This document shows positions 46,110-53,991 of a DNA stretch of 64,000 bases, one piece after another. Numbering within the stretch: the stretch's first letter is position 1; each line of letters begins with the position of its first letter. Under the pieces are notes generated by a model. The model saw only the letters and a list, made by a program, of their open reading frames with translations, was not told where the DNA came from and did not search any database. The position numbers were made by a program, and so were the translations under genes. Origin of the DNA: JAPOXR01 sp965219635 (lineage in GTDB: Bacteria; Pseudomonadota; Alphaproteobacteria; Rhodobacterales; Rhodobacteraceae); contig OZ244783.1 of NCBI GenBank assembly GCA_965219635.1, positions 3,286,001 through 3,350,000 on the forward strand, read 5' to 3'.

Positions 46110-46725
46110 TCATTGGTTCAGGGTAATGGCGGAGAGGCAGGCCGGGAGCGTCTTGAAACTGTGAACCGGGGCTCCGTCATTGGTCCGTCCACGAGAGCCG
46201 GACTTTCGTTTCACCGCCTCCAGGGGTTTTGCTGGCTTGATCGTATCCCGTGTCAGCTGCGCCACTACTAGATCAAACCGGCAAAGAGCATCGGTGCCCA
46301 GACTTTCCGCATGTGCCACTCGACATAGCAAACATGCACAGGAACACATGTGCCCGCACCCGGTCGGCGAGCCGGTGACGAACCAGCCGCACGTCGAGAT
46401 CGACGGTGTTCGAGCAACGGAATGCCCGTTCAACCCTGGCCGGCCTTTTGTATGAGCGCGCGCAGTCAGCGGCGGCCATGTCCTCTTTCGGGAGCGATTT
46501 GCGGATGACGTAGATCCCGTCGAGGGCTGTTTCCTGGCGGATTTTCTCCTGGTTCCGCCAGAAGTCGAGCGAAGTTTCAGCTATTGCGATTGCAAAATGC
46601 TTGGCGACTTTGAAGCGGTTGAAGACCCGCCCGACGGCGCCGCCGATCTTACCAACACCTTGAAGGCGCTCGGCCGCGTCGCTCTGGCGGATGGCATCGA
46701 GCTCTTCTTCGGTAAAGGCGAGGAG
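46110..46725 (-). pseudogene. IS1634-type transposase remnant, frameshifted
   Basis: Only the C-terminal part of a transposase is present. One frame (about 46335-46725) reads VGRVFNRFKVAKHFAIAI, then ALDGIYVIRKSLPKEDM and SYKRPARVERAFRCSNTVDL, which are typical of IS1634-type DDE transposases, ending RAHVFLCMFA. The protein then continues in another frame to GAPVHSFKTLPACLSAI, which matches the known C-terminus of the family. A frameshift near 46335 and the missing N-terminal two thirds make it inactive. The matching region begins just next to the aldolase copy at 46726. Confidence 0.8.
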
Positions 46726-46859
46726 GTTGCCCGCTACCAGGATCAGATATTGGTGTCGGAGCACTACAACTACGATGGCCGGACCGAATGGGCGGCGCTC
46801 ATTCGATTGCTTGACGACCGCGGAGAAGACTACCGGTATTGAACTGAACCAGGAAACCT
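46726..46859 (+). pseudogene. Class II aldolase 3'-end fragment (copy B of the 134-base repeat)
   Basis: Its in-frame reading VARYQDQILVSEHYNYDGRT, then EWAALIRLLD and the ending DRGEDYRY, matches the last 38 residues of the aldolase at 38863-39627, including the stop and 17 bases after it (hand count about 87% identical DNA). Nothing of the upstream 216 residues is present; transposase remnant DNA lies directly 5' of it. It is therefore the cut-off end of a second aldolase gene, not a functional gene. An open frame starting at 46597 merges the two unrelated parts by chance. Confidence 0.85.
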
Positions 46860-46931
46860 GCTGCTGCCCGGTATTGTTGCAATGTGCAGGACCAGTTATT
46901 CTCCGAGCCTGATGTCTGGGTGGGTGCAGTC

Positions 46932-47189
46932 ATGCAGGTCAACGTTCAAACAGCAAAGGCCACACTTTCCGAATTGATCCTCCGTGCCGAGGCGGGTGAA
47001 GATGTTGAAATTACACGTCGTGGCCAAACTGTAGCGCGATTGGTGGCAGTTACGAGGAATCAAGCCAGGAAATTTGGCCTCTTTAGTTCTATGGTCGTAA
47101 AGGGCGATGTTGTTGCACCTCTTGATGATGCCGGCCTGCAGAGTTGGGAAGGCTCACGAGTGGCCTATTGCTCGACACACATGCGCTAA
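46932..47189 (+). CDS. VapB/Phd-like antitoxin with read-through C-terminus
   Basis: This 85-residue protein starts MQVNVQTAKATLSELILRAE, the Phd/YefM-type DNA-binding dimer motif, followed by VEITRRGQTVARLVAV, as is usual for antitoxins. Its last residues SRVAYCSTHMR look unlike a normal antitoxin end: they come from a frame that overlaps the toxin. A single base change, C in place of T at 47157, would restore a TGA stop at 47157-47159. The antitoxin is therefore probably about ten residues longer than in its ancestor. The first part is intact, so it could still bind its operator. Confidence 0.82.
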   Translation: MQVNVQTAKATLSELILRAEAGEDVEITRRGQTVARLVAVTRNQARKFGLFSSMVVKGDVVAPLDDAGLQSWEGSRVAYCSTHMR

Positions 47190-47554
47190 TCTGGTTCGTT
47201 GTAGGCGATACAGGCCGCATGCCCCGGGCAACAGTCGAACTGATATGTGACCTGGCTCATGATGTCTTTGTTGGTGCTGCGTAAATTTGGGAAATCGTAA
47301 CAAAGACGCGTCTGGGTAAGCTCACTGGTGTTGTGGACATTGCAGAACGACCCGACTTGTACATATCGAAACTGGCGATGAGAAGATTGCCAAATTCCGT
47401 TCGCCACGCAAGCCACGCGGGGCTCTTCGATGTTATCCACCATGACCCATTTGATCGAATGTTGGCTGCTCAATCTGAAATCGAAGGGCTGGGAATCGTC
47501 AGTGTTGATGAGGCCTTTGACAATTTTGGTGTCCCGCGACTCTGGCCAAACTGA
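47156..47554 (+). pseudogene. VapC-type PIN-domain toxin, inactivated
   Basis: The frame at 47156-47554 reads SGLLLDTHALIWFVVGDTG, then HDVFVGAA-stop-IWEIVTKTRLGKL, RLPNSVRHASHAGL, HHDPFDRMLAAQSEIEGL and VSVDEAFDNFGV, a PIN-domain ribonuclease of normal size (about 130 residues). It has two lesions. The expected ATG at 47156 is ACG, and an in-frame TAA lies at 47282-47284, where homologues have a serine or similar residue before the WEI motif. Either lesion alone would block toxin production. Confidence 0.85.
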
Positions 47555-47565
47555 CGGGACGCTTA

Positions 47566-49119
47566 TCATTGGCCGAGTTCAGCGATCACTGACTGGCAGT
47601 CTGTAACGGTTGCCACATTCTGCATTGCGAACTCGATGGATGCCCTGTGCCAGTCGGCATTCATGGTCGAACACGCGTCTTCGGGAACGATCACACGGAA
47701 TCCCTTGTCTGCTGCGGTTCTCGCCGTGTGCTCGACGCTCATGTTTGTCCAGGCGCCCGTGTTGATCAGCGTCTCGATTCCGGCGCCGCGCAGATAACTC
47801 TCCAGCCTGCCGGATTCCCAAGCGCTCATCGTCATCTTCTCCACGACGAGGTCGCCCGCCTGCGGCTCAAGGCCGGCCACCGGAGCAACACCGGGGCTGC
47901 CCCGGACTAGCGCATTGGCTTCCTTCACGCCCCTGAACAGCGGTGCGTTCCGGGTCAATGCCGGATGCCCCGGTTCGCAAACGAACCAGACGTGAATGAC
48001 CAGGACACCCTTCCGGCGGCAGGCATCGGCAAGGCGGCGGCTGTTCTCAACCACGTTTTGCGCCCGGGCGTGCGCTGGCGCCCCGCTTTCAGCGAACGCT
48101 CCACCCTCCGAGATTACATCCTGCTGCATGTCCTGGATGATGAGTGCTGTCCGTGCAGCATCGATGTTCAACCCTTCTCCGTAACCGGCCGAACCCGGAA
48201 CGGACTGCATGAAGGGTTCCATTCGCGCCCGTGTTTTCGTCTGCACCGAATAGAGTGACGTGTTGGCGCAGACAAAGAGAGTGTCCCAGTCATCCCCACC
48301 CCAGTGGAGATTGGCGCTGCCTTCCGGAATCTGCACCTTGCCCAGCAACCGGCCGTCGAAGGCATAGACCCAGAGTCCGCCTGGAGCCGTTACCCAGATG
48401 TTTCCTTCGCTGTCGGATTTCATCCCGTCAGGCACGCCAGGAAGGACATCGTCCTTGATGCCGGTTGCGAACACCCGGGAATTCACCAAGCGGCCATCAT
48501 TGGCAACATCGAAGAAGCGGATGTTTGTCTGAAAAGTGTCGTTGACCCACATGAACCTCTCGCAGGGGCTGAAGCAGAGGCCGTTGGGTTGCGTGAACAT
48601 GTAGCGGTCGACAACCAGTTCTGGCTCGTCGCCTGGGCGGTGGTCCGGACCCATCCTGTAGACGCCCTGAAAACCCAGCTGCACAGGCCGCGGAATGCCG
48701 TAATGATCCATGCGTCCGAAGGTCGGATCGGTAAAGTAGATTGAGCCGTCCGACTTGACGCAGATGTCGTTTGGCGAGTTGAGTTCCTTGCCAGAGAAGT
48801 GTGAGCACAGGACCTCGCGCACCCCGTCAGGGCGGAACCGGGCCACGGAACTGGTGGAATGCTCGCACACAAGCAGGTTGTGATCGGCATCATAGGTCAT
48901 TCCGTTGCCCTTGTTTGAAGGGCGCATGACTTCCTCGACGTTACCGTCAGGTGTCCACTTGCGGCGAACATCTGCCGGCATGTCGGAAAACAGCAGGTGC
49001 TTCTCAACCGGGTGCCACACCGGTCCTTCGGTAAAGGTGAATCCGGTTCCGAGCCGGTTGACCGGCGCGTTGACGTCGATCAGGTCATGAAACCGGCTGT
49101 CGAGTGCGGTGTGGGCCAT
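47566..49119 (-). CDS. Fusion of SMP-30/gluconolactonase-like and isochorismatase-like hydrolase domains
   Basis: Two enzymes are joined in one 517-residue chain. Residues 1-315 form a six-bladed propeller lactonase, with probable metal ligands Glu31 (EGPVW), Asn117 (NSPND) and Asp231 (VPDGM). Residues 325-517 form an isochorismatase-like domain with Asp330 (LIIQDMQQD) and Lys428 (VEKMTMSAW), but where the nucleophilic cysteine normally sits (TNxC) the sequence is TNMSVEHTAR, with Ser461. The chain is continuous across the junction. It ends the long minus-strand operon, 49 bases after the lactamase-fold gene. Together the two domains might open a lactone and then cleave an amide or ester. Confidence 0.88.
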   Translation of the reverse strand: MAHTALDSRFHDLIDVNAPVNRLGTGFTFTEGPVWHPVEKHLLFSDMPADVRRKWTPDGNVEEVMRPSNKGNGMTYDADHNLLVCEHSTSSVARFRPDGVREVLCSHFSGKELNSPNDICVKSDGSIYFTDPTFGRMDHYGIPRPVQLGFQGVYRMGPDHRPGDEPELVVDRYMFTQPNGLCFSPCERFMWVNDTFQTNIRFFDVANDGRLVNSRVFATGIKDDVLPGVPDGMKSDSEGNIWVTAPGGLWVYAFDGRLLGKVQIPEGSANLHWGGDDWDTLFVCANTSLYSVQTKTRARMEPFMQSVPGSAGYGEGLNIDAARTALIIQDMQQDVISEGGAFAESGAPAHARAQNVVENSRRLADACRRKGVLVIHVWFVCEPGHPALTRNAPLFRGVKEANALVRGSPGVAPVAGLEPQAGDLVVEKMTMSAWESGRLESYLRGAGIETLINTGAWTNMSVEHTARTAADKGFRVIVPEDACSTMNADWHRASIEFAMQNVATVTDCQSVIAELGQ

Positions 49120-49168
49120 GCTTCCCCCCTTGTTCCGATGTGGGTGCGGCTGGATGCTTCCAGTCTGA

Positions 49169-50017
49169 TCAGGCCGGGAACCAATGCCTTGCCGGCAAGG
49201 TCTCGGTTGTCGGCCCGGGAACTGTCATGCCAAGACGGCTGACCACCTGCGCATGCTCTATTCTGGCAGGCCGGTCGTGAACCGGAAGCAGGAACCGGTA
49301 GTTGTTGAGAAGCCGCTTGATTGCGGCCTTTTCGCCCCGCTTGGAGCCGGCATGGTTTCCGGTGACCCGGGGCTCCATCCAGTTGTTCGTGTGGACGTGA
49401 TTAACGACCTGATCATTGAAGTCGTAGATCACGTCTCCGCATATGCAGGCGAGCCCCTCGTCTGTTTCGACAACCACATTCATCGATCCTTCGGTGTGGG
49501 CATGGGCAGGCTCGCACCAGACTCCAGGTATAATCTCCTCTGCCTGCGTGATCTCTAGATCCAGAAACCGGATTGCCTCGGGTTCGTAGATGCGTTCGAC
49601 GAGATGCATGATGTCCGGTTTAGGATACTGCGGATACATGATGCCTGACACGGAGAACTCCATCTCCCGCCGGTTGAGCACGACCGTGGTGTTCATCGGA
49701 AACTGGTCGTCCTTGCCGGCATGATCAATGTGAAGATGGGTGTGCATGACGTAGCGGATGTCGCCGGGCTTGAGCCCGTGCCGGGCAAGCTGGTTTTCGA
49801 CCATGTTCTCGTGGGACTGAAGGCCGCGCATGCCGAGGCTTTCCATGATCGCGTTGTCCCTGTAGCCGGTATCAACCAGTACCGGATGAGTTCCGCCCAA
49901 GATCAGGAATCCATATACGGGAACCCGGCGGATGCGTCCGCAGTCGTGACCGAGCACGAGAAAGCTCGCCTCGAGTTCGATGTCGCCATAATCAAGCACA
50001 TGTATGGTCAGCGCCAT
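49169..50017 (-). CDS. Metallo-beta-lactamase-fold hydrolase, AHL-lactonase-like
   Basis: The 282-residue product has the zinc-binding motif HTHLHIDHAGKDDQF (HxHxDH), then HAHTEGSMNV, a metal-bridging Asp in CICGDVIYDF, and a late His in LLPVHDRP. The overall order resembles N-acyl-homoserine-lactone lactonases. In this operon it more likely opens a lactone or cyclic ester intermediate than a signal molecule, but this is inference. It is 38 bases downstream of the amidohydrolase. Confidence 0.87.
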   Translation of the reverse strand: MALTIHVLDYGDIELEASFLVLGHDCGRIRRVPVYGFLILGGTHPVLVDTGYRDNAIMESLGMRGLQSHENMVENQLARHGLKPGDIRYVMHTHLHIDHAGKDDQFPMNTTVVLNRREMEFSVSGIMYPQYPKPDIMHLVERIYEPEAIRFLDLEITQAEEIIPGVWCEPAHAHTEGSMNVVVETDEGLACICGDVIYDFNDQVVNHVHTNNWMEPRVTGNHAGSKRGEKAAIKRLLNNYRFLLPVHDRPARIEHAQVVSRLGMTVPGPTTETLPARHWFPA

Positions 50018-50055
50018 GAATAGTCTCCCTTGTTTCGGGCGGATCCAGCCGCCCG

Positions 50056-50931
50056 TTACAGCCGGTATATCCGCTCGGCCGTATCTCGAAATATTGCGTC
50101 CTGTTCCGTTTCGTCGAGATGCCTGGTTGCATCCCTGAAAGCCCCGGCAAGTTCACCCAGCCTCGTCCAGATCTTCTCGATCGGGAAGTTTGACCCGAAC
50201 ATGCAGCGGTCCGCTCCGAATATCGCCAACGTATCCCGGATCATCATTTCGATGAATTCGGCGTCGTTCCTGTGCAGGAAAGTCCCGAAGCCGGAGAGCT
50301 TGGTGACAACATTCGCATTGCCAGCAAGGTGCGTCATTCCCGCTTCCCAGAGGTCGCGGCCACAGGTGGTCAGGTCCTCGAGCATGCCTGCATGCTGGAG
50401 AATGAAGACGACATCGCCGCACTCCGCTGCAAGTTCAGCGGCACCCGGCATCTGGTTGGCGAATACCTGCAGATCGAAGGTGAACCCGTACTCGGCGAGG
50501 TGGGCAATATTCCTCCTGACGCGACTGTCGCTTGCAAGATCCGGCACCGGCGCAAACCGGTATTCGGGCCGTTCGTGCCAGTGGAATTGCTGCCTGACTC
50601 CCCTCATCAAACGATGCCTTGCGAGCGCATCAAGCTGGGGCCGCACATCGTCGCAGGCGAAATCAGTGTATCCGACTATGGCATGCGGCCAGCCACAGGA
50701 ATCGGCAACCGATTGCACCCAGGCTGCTTCCTCCTCATATCTTGCCGGGTCCCAGTTTGCCTGAACATAGACTGACTTTTCGATCCCGGTTCCAGCCGCA
50801 TCCTCAAGATATTCCTCAATCAGGTAGTCCCGCCTGATCGAGGAATAGGAGCCAAATATCCTGGGCTGTTCGGGACCGAGCAACCAGGGCAGGTCCTGCT
50901 GCCTCCAGATATGATGATGAGAGTCGATCAT
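50056..50931 (-). CDS. Amidohydrolase family 2 protein (fuconolactonase-like)
   Basis: The 291-residue TIM barrel starts with MIDSHHHIWRQQDLPWL, the metal-binding HxH pattern plus the HxWxxxxLPW found in lactonase-type members. FILQHAGML and FGSNFPIEKIW follow; in the last motif the usual catalytic Asp (GSDxP) is Asn, which is common in one subgroup. Members hydrolyse sugar lactones or 2-pyrone dicarboxylates, or decarboxylate aromatic acids. Its stop overlap with the CoxE gene (ATGA) places it in the operon. The substrate is unknown. Confidence 0.88.
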   Translation of the reverse strand: MIDSHHHIWRQQDLPWLLGPEQPRIFGSYSSIRRDYLIEEYLEDAAGTGIEKSVYVQANWDPARYEEEAAWVQSVADSCGWPHAIVGYTDFACDDVRPQLDALARHRLMRGVRQQFHWHERPEYRFAPVPDLASDSRVRRNIAHLAEYGFTFDLQVFANQMPGAAELAAECGDVVFILQHAGMLEDLTTCGRDLWEAGMTHLAGNANVVTKLSGFGTFLHRNDAEFIEMMIRDTLAIFGADRCMFGSNFPIEKIWTRLGELAGAFRDATRHLDETEQDAIFRDTAERIYRL

Positions 50932-52031
50932 CTCAGCTTCCCCAGGCGCAGGAAATGACCGGCAACCGCACCGGCATGGCTTCCGTCGGAGAGTTCAGTC
51001 AGGTGGGGAAGGATCTGCGAAAGAGCCTGCGTCTGCGGCGCAAACTCGCCATCGGACGCCAGAGGCGTCAACCAGGTCAGCTTCCACGCATCGGCTGCCA
51101 GCCTGCGAACAGCGTCAACCATCATTTGCGGGTCGCCCCGTTCGAGACCGTCCGACAGCACCACCACCGCGGCGCCGCGTGCGAATGAGGAATACCGGGG
51201 TGTATCCAGAAACGCCTGCAAGGCCTCGCCGAGGCGTGTGCCTCCGTCGATGTCGGCAGCCAGAGTTCCAATCCTCTCAAGCGAACGCTCGCGATCTCTG
51301 ATGGCAAGCGCCGGAGTTATGCGGGTGAGCCGTGTTCCGACCGTGAAGACTTCCAGCCTTTCGGCGACCGAGTTCAGAAGGTGGGCAAACCGGAGCGCCC
51401 AGTCCGTGCGTTCCTTCATTGACCCGGAAACGTCCATCAGCAGCAGGACCGGCCGCTGTCTCTTCCTGCGCTTGCGCGCAGCAATGGTCACGGCCTCGCC
51501 CCCGCGCCGGACGGCGTTTCGCAGCGTTCTTCTCATATCGAACAGCGGACCCCTCTTGGCAGGAACAAGGCGGCGGGTCCTTCGGCGGGGCAGCCCGGCA
51601 GGAGCAAGCCTCGCAAAACTGGCCAGAGCGCGATCCTCCTCGCCTCGCCCGAAGATGCGGGTCGCCAGCCGTTCGGCCGCTGCCGCCTCTGCCCCGGATG
51701 GTTCCGGCTCTTCACCTTCCTCGACTTCAACATCGCCGCCGCGATCCTCCCGGGCCTCGGGTTCCTCGTCGCTGCGGCCGGAATCTGCAGGCGCTGCCAC
51801 GGTTTGCCCCAGAAAGAACGCCCGGAAGCACGCGTCGAATTCCATTTCCAGTTCTTTCGGAATGGCCAGCATGGCAATCGCCGAGCGCCGGATATCCTCC
51901 ATGTTCCGCGGGCCAAGCAATCCGACAGCCTGGAGGAAACCGATGGTCTGGTCGGGCGATACGGCAAAGCCGTGAGAGCGGAGAAACGGCGGAAACTCGA
52001 TGAATGGCCTGGCTGCCGCAGGAATGCTCAT
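50928..52031 (-). CDS. coxE: CoxE-like VWA-domain maturation protein
   Basis: This 367-residue protein has a C-terminal von Willebrand factor A domain with the metal-ion-dependent adhesion site DVSGSM at residues 200-205. An acidic linker (about residues 85-115) and a basic stretch around 180-195 precede it. CoxE works with the MoxR ATPase CoxD to complete the cofactor of CO dehydrogenase-like enzymes. It overlaps the MoxR gene by four bases. Because the enzyme in this operon is not a CO dehydrogenase, coxE here denotes the family only. Confidence 0.88.
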   Translation of the reverse strand: MSIPAAARPFIEFPPFLRSHGFAVSPDQTIGFLQAVGLLGPRNMEDIRRSAIAMLAIPKELEMEFDACFRAFFLGQTVAAPADSGRSDEEPEAREDRGGDVEVEEGEEPEPSGAEAAAAERLATRIFGRGEEDRALASFARLAPAGLPRRRTRRLVPAKRGPLFDMRRTLRNAVRRGGEAVTIAARKRRKRQRPVLLLMDVSGSMKERTDWALRFAHLLNSVAERLEVFTVGTRLTRITPALAIRDRERSLERIGTLAADIDGGTRLGEALQAFLDTPRYSSFARGAAVVVLSDGLERGDPQMMVDAVRRLAADAWKLTWLTPLASDGEFAPQTQALSQILPHLTELSDGSHAGAVAGHFLRLGKLR

Positions 52032-52909
52032 GACAGGTTCCCCGGCAGCATTGCCTCCAGACGCGGTTCCAGGAAATCGAGGTCTTCCTGATCCTTAAGG
52101 GCAGTGCCGATCGCTTCCCGGAACGCTGCCGGCCAGGTCCGGCCCTGGCTCTGCAGCAGGGTCGCAGCCTCGGCCCACTCCACGGTCTCGGCAACACCTG
52201 GTGGTTTGGACAAGGGTTCTGTCCGGAGATTGCCGACTGCTGCAACAACCGCGCGCGCGGTCTCTTGCGCCACCAGGCTTGCGCGGGCCGTGACGATCCG
52301 GCTTTCCAGATCAGGATCGGGATAGTCGATCCAGTGATAGACGCAGCGCCGGCGCAGGGCTTCATGCAGCTCGCGTGTACGGTTCGAGGTCAGGACAACC
52401 ACAGGGTGCTCGCTTGCGCGCACGGTCCCGGTCTCCGGAATGGAGATCGTGAAGTCGGAGAGGTATTCGAGCAGGAATGCCTCGAATTCATGGTCGGACC
52501 TGTCGATCTCGTCGATGAGCAGAAGCGTACCGGCCGGGTCCTGGAGGGACTCCAGCAACGGCCGGGACAGCAGGAACTCGTCCGAATACAGATTGACATA
52601 GGCGTCGCCCGCCTGGCGGATGGCGAGCATCTGGCGCGGATAGTTCCATTCATAGAGGGCCGCCGCCGCATCTATTCCCTCGAAGCATTGCAGACGGATT
52701 ACCCGGCGCGACAAGGCCGATCCGATTGCCTTTGCTGCCTCGGTCTTGCCAACCCCTGGAAAGCCCTCGAGCAGAAGCGGTTTGCCAAGCGCCAGGCCCA
52801 GATACGCAGCTGTCGCCAGTTCGTTGCTCGCAAGATACTGGGCATCCTCAAGCGCACCCTGAAGCGCCTCCGGGCTGCCGATGCCGTTGATGACAGGGCG
52901 TACAGGCAT
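52028..52909 (-). CDS. coxD: MoxR/CoxD-type AAA ATPase
   Basis: The 293-residue AAA+ ATPase has Walker A GFPGVGKT at residues 49-56, Walker B LLLIDEIDRSDHEFEAFLLE and the sensor region VVLTSNRTRELHEALRRRC. CoxD-like ATPases unfold or remodel the molybdenum enzyme for active-site sulfuration in the cox system. I chose ATG at 52909 because the frame upstream to 53134 overlaps the molybdopterin gene and has no similarity to the family. It is coupled to the CoxE gene. Confidence 0.9.
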   Translation of the reverse strand: MPVRPVINGIGSPEALQGALEDAQYLASNELATAAYLGLALGKPLLLEGFPGVGKTEAAKAIGSALSRRVIRLQCFEGIDAAAALYEWNYPRQMLAIRQAGDAYVNLYSDEFLLSRPLLESLQDPAGTLLLIDEIDRSDHEFEAFLLEYLSDFTISIPETGTVRASEHPVVVLTSNRTRELHEALRRRCVYHWIDYPDPDLESRIVTARASLVAQETARAVVAAVGNLRTEPLSKPPGVAETVEWAEAATLLQSQGRTWPAAFREAIGTALKDQEDLDFLEPRLEAMLPGNLS

Positions 52910-52964
52910 CAGTAGGGGTTCCCTGCCGGCACCCCGTTGGCGAGGGCTGTTGTACCGGTTCCGT

Positions 52965-53990
52965 TCACCGCTGCCGACCTCCCGGCCGGGCGCCGCCATT
53001 CCGGCGGATTCCGCGCAGGATTCTCTCGGGTGTGATCGGCAGTTCGTCGCAACGAACCCCCACGGCGTTGTAAACCGCATTGGCAATGGCCGGCAGTACA
53101 GGGTTGGCGCACATCTCTCCGGGACCCTTCCCACCGTATGGTGCGTCCTCGGCCGGCCGTTCCAGGACAGCGATATTGTGACGGGCGATGTCTCCCGGGC
53201 CGGGCATCACGTAGGTGTTGAAATCAACCGGCAAGTGCTCGCGCGACGGGTAGTATGGCTCTGTTGTCTCGTAGAGGGCGTGGGAAAGCCCCATCCAGGC
53301 GCCGCCAACAAGTTGCTGCTCGACCAGCTTCGGATTGAGGGCGCGGCCGACCTCATAGGCAGAGTTGATCTCCAGGACATTGACCTCGCCAGTCTCGTCA
53401 TCGACTTCAAGGTCGACGACCAGCGCCGCGTGGGCAAAACAGGATACAGGCGACATTTCACCGGTTTCGGGGTCGGCATCGGATGGGGGGATCAGAAAGA
53501 TACCGCGTCCGGCCAGTGTCCGCCCCTGTTTGAATTGTGCTGCTATGGACGCATCCGCCACGGTTATCGAACGGCTCGGAGCGCCCTTTACGTGAATGCC
53601 GCCTTCACCGTCGGTGACCAGATCGCCAGCGTCCACCTCGAGTTCCTCTGCGGCCGCTTCCAGCAATTGCGCCCGGGCTTCGCTGGCCGCTCGGATGACG
53701 GCGTTGCCGACCCTGTGGGTGCCGCGGGATGCAAAGCTCCCCATGCAATGCGGTCCGGTATCGCTGTCGGCTGTATCGACATGCACGTCGAATACTGGCA
53801 CGCCAAGTGCTTCTGCGGCGATCTGCCGCGTGACCGACTTCATGCCCTGACCGAGATCGATGGACGATAGCGTGACCATGAACTTGCCGTCAGGCGTCGC
53901 ATGTACAAGAGCCTGCGAAGGATCGCCTCCCAGATTCATGCCAATCGGATAATTGATGCAGGCGAAACCCCGTCCCTTGTGCAGAGCCAT
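52965..53990 (-). CDS. Molybdopterin-binding subunit of xanthine-dehydrogenase-family enzyme, C-terminal half
   Basis: The 341-residue protein begins MALHKGRGFACINYPIGM and covers the second half of the molybdenum subunit. NLGGDPSQALVHATPDGKF and SSIDLGQGMKSVTRQIAAE are the cofactor-binding segments. The catalytic base is Glu292 in GGKGPGEMCANP. It starts 1 base after the stop of the N-terminal half, with AGGAGG seven bases ahead of the ATG. In most relatives the two halves are one chain of about 770-800 residues. Confidence 0.9.
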   Translation of the reverse strand: MALHKGRGFACINYPIGMNLGGDPSQALVHATPDGKFMVTLSSIDLGQGMKSVTRQIAAEALGVPVFDVHVDTADSDTGPHCMGSFASRGTHRVGNAVIRAASEARAQLLEAAAEELEVDAGDLVTDGEGGIHVKGAPSRSITVADASIAAQFKQGRTLAGRGIFLIPPSDADPETGEMSPVSCFAHAALVVDLEVDDETGEVNVLEINSAYEVGRALNPKLVEQQLVGGAWMGLSHALYETTEPYYPSREHLPVDFNTYVMPGPGDIARHNIAVLERPAEDAPYGGKGPGEMCANPVLPAIANAVYNAVGVRCDELPITPERILRGIRRNGGARPGGRQR

Positions 53991-53991
53991 C

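Noticed and set aside
46273..46764. Minus-strand frame of 163 codons as an intact gene
   Set aside because: It joins antisense of the aldolase fragment to transposase sequence and runs out of frame at about 46335, so it is a remnant.
46597..46842. Plus-strand frame of 81 codons as a complete small gene
   Set aside because: Its second half is the aldolase 3' end and its first half is antisense to transposase sequence; the frame is fused by chance.
39511..46859. The aldolase repeats as simple target-site duplication of a transposon
   Set aside because: They are about 134 bases long and only about 87% identical; target duplications are short and identical when fresh.
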